Source: Novosphingobium cyanobacteriorum (GTDB lineage Bacteria > Pseudomonadota > Alphaproteobacteria > Sphingomonadales > Sphingomonadaceae). Taken from it: 64,000 bases of DNA. Made by a program: the position numbers and the translations under genes. Below the pieces are notes generated by a model. That model had not been told where the DNA came from. It saw nothing but the letters and a program-made list of their open reading frames with translations, and did no database searches. Of this stretch, positions 63,382 to 64,000 are shown piece by piece; within the stretch, counting starts at the first letter, position 1; each line of letters begins with the position of its first letter. Where the stretch lies: the NCBI RefSeq assembly GCF_029436685.1, contig NZ_JAROCY010000006.1:163030-227029 (forward strand). Direction: 5' to 3'.

Positions 63382-63867
63382 ATGGCCGTCTGGCAGTTCG
63401 TCATCAACCTCATCCCTGCCTCTGCAGCGCGTATCGCAGGGGTCCACGCGGCACGGATGAGCCGCGCGCAGCTCGATGACATTGTTCTGGCCCTCCCCAT
63501 CGCACAGGCGAATGTGCTGTTCGCAAAACTCGACATGTTGCTGCCCGAGAAGCCGCGATCGTACACCGGTCTTCGGGTGTGGGGTGACGAGCCGAGCGAC
63601 GACATTCAGGTGAGCTTCGATGACGAATTCATCGAAGAAATCCAGGTCCGCTTCGACGTGGCAGATATCTCATTGCCATTGATCGGCGGGGTCTGCGACG
63701 TCGCGCGCCATTTCGACTGCGTCTTTGCAACGCCGGAGGGTGCGATCATTCAGCCAAGCCGGGAAGCTGTCGTCAGGACGGTTCTCCAATCTGACGCCGC
63801 GCATTTCGTGAAAGATCCACAGGGCTTTATCGAAAAGGCGGTCCGTCTGGATCGGGAGGACCGATAG
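63382..63867 (+). CDS. Unidentified 161-residue protein
   Basis: No family recognised. The protein starts MAVWQFVINLIPASAARIAGV with a hydrophobic first 20 residues, then an acidic middle (DDEFIEEIQVRFDVADIS) and no Cys-rich or catalytic motif. Base composition is lower in GC than the core genes and codon bias is weaker, consistent with accessory DNA. The ATG at 63382 is used; a GTG directly before it is in frame. It lies between the noncoding stretch and a likely insertion sequence. Confidence 0.65.
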   Translation: MAVWQFVINLIPASAARIAGVHAARMSRAQLDDIVLALPIAQANVLFAKLDMLLPEKPRSYTGLRVWGDEPSDDIQVSFDDEFIEEIQVRFDVADISLPLIGGVCDVARHFDCVFATPEGAIIQPSREAVVRTVLQSDAAHFVKDPQGFIEKAVRLDREDR

Positions 63868-63880
63868 GGGCCTTTGCCTG

Positions 63881-64000
63881 TAGACCGGCGTGCAAAATTG
63901 ACCCCGTTTGAGGGGTAATCGGCGTCTAAAATTGACCCCACCCTTGGGCATGTTTGAGGCTGTCCGTTTGTGCATACGAACGGCGAGGGCGGGGATGTTG
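63881..64000. mobile_element. Left end of a probable IS21-family insertion sequence (cut by window edge)
   Basis: Two copies of a 20-base motif (63886-63905 and 63920-63939; consensus CGGCGTNNAAAATTGACCCC) are arranged 34 bases apart just inside a TGTAGACC start. Multiple internal repeats of AAAATTGACCCC near the tip are typical of IS21-family ends. A frame starting at 63949 or 63995 on the plus strand could be istA, but it is cut off by the window, so the family call is provisional. Confidence 0.5.

Overview
The window is 64 kb of high-GC chromosome from a Sphingomonadales alphaproteobacterium, most like Novosphingobium. The signs are a CtrA cell-cycle regulator, a 1562-residue NAD-dependent glutamate dehydrogenase, a suf operon led by an Rrf2 regulator, a CYP153-like P450, and an FAD reductase resembling the ferredoxin reductase ArR of N. 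aromaticivorans. I saw no rRNA, tRNA or CRISPR array.

Layout. 1-9.6 kb: envelope and housekeeping genes (esterase-like hydrolase, two M48 metallopeptidases around a DsbA-like protein, a LytS/LytTR two-component pair, nadC, RNase T2, tadA, rpmB). 9.69-9.96 kb: a small element with 36-bp terminal inverted repeats, whose right repeat supplies the last codons and stop of the next gene. 11-17.7 kb: frameshifted msrB, CYP153-like P450 with a readable promoter, NatA/NatB-type ABC exporter, queG, and the ArR-like reductase behind a tandem operator-like repeat. 17.7-28.5 kb: glutamate dehydrogenase, luciferase-like oxidoreductase, TPR protein, hydrolase, thrS and a protein with half-EF-hand loops. 28.7-35.5 kb: a PilZ protein and a tightly overlapping nine-gene suf operon that includes two non-suf genes. 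35.6-47.9 kb: AraC-type regulator, pyrD, gamma-glutamyltransferase, acyl-CoA synthetase, GGDEF/EAL protein, trmB, ctrA and a CcmI-like TPR protein.

48.1-54.4 kb is the most unusual part. Four tightly spaced genes encode (1) a flavoprotein fused to two cyclic-nucleotide-binding domains and a four-[4Fe-4S] ferredoxin module, (2) a five-helix membrane protein with two H-x13-H pairs typical of a diheme cytochrome b, (3) an FHA domain-membrane helix-decaheme cytochrome c fusion, and (4) a CpdA-like cyclic-nucleotide phosphodiesterase. Read together they predict a transmembrane electron conduit from NAD(P)H to the periplasm, gated by a cyclic nucleotide and switched off by its own phosphodiesterase. 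I know of no named system with this composition.

54.5-62.4 kb: rpoN, lptB, pmbA, a BON-MscS channel, ppa and a DUF1345 protein. At about 62.4 kb the core chromosome meets accessory DNA inside a gene: a DUF2493-type N-terminus is fused in frame to the C-terminal third of an M61 peptidase. Beyond it lie a hairpin-dense noncoding stretch, an unidentified gene and what looks like an IS21-type element end. Two very long hairpins with related loops (22.6 and 56.0 kb) and a pyrimidine-rich repeat (29.0 and 59.1 kb) are dispersed repeats not tied to any gene.
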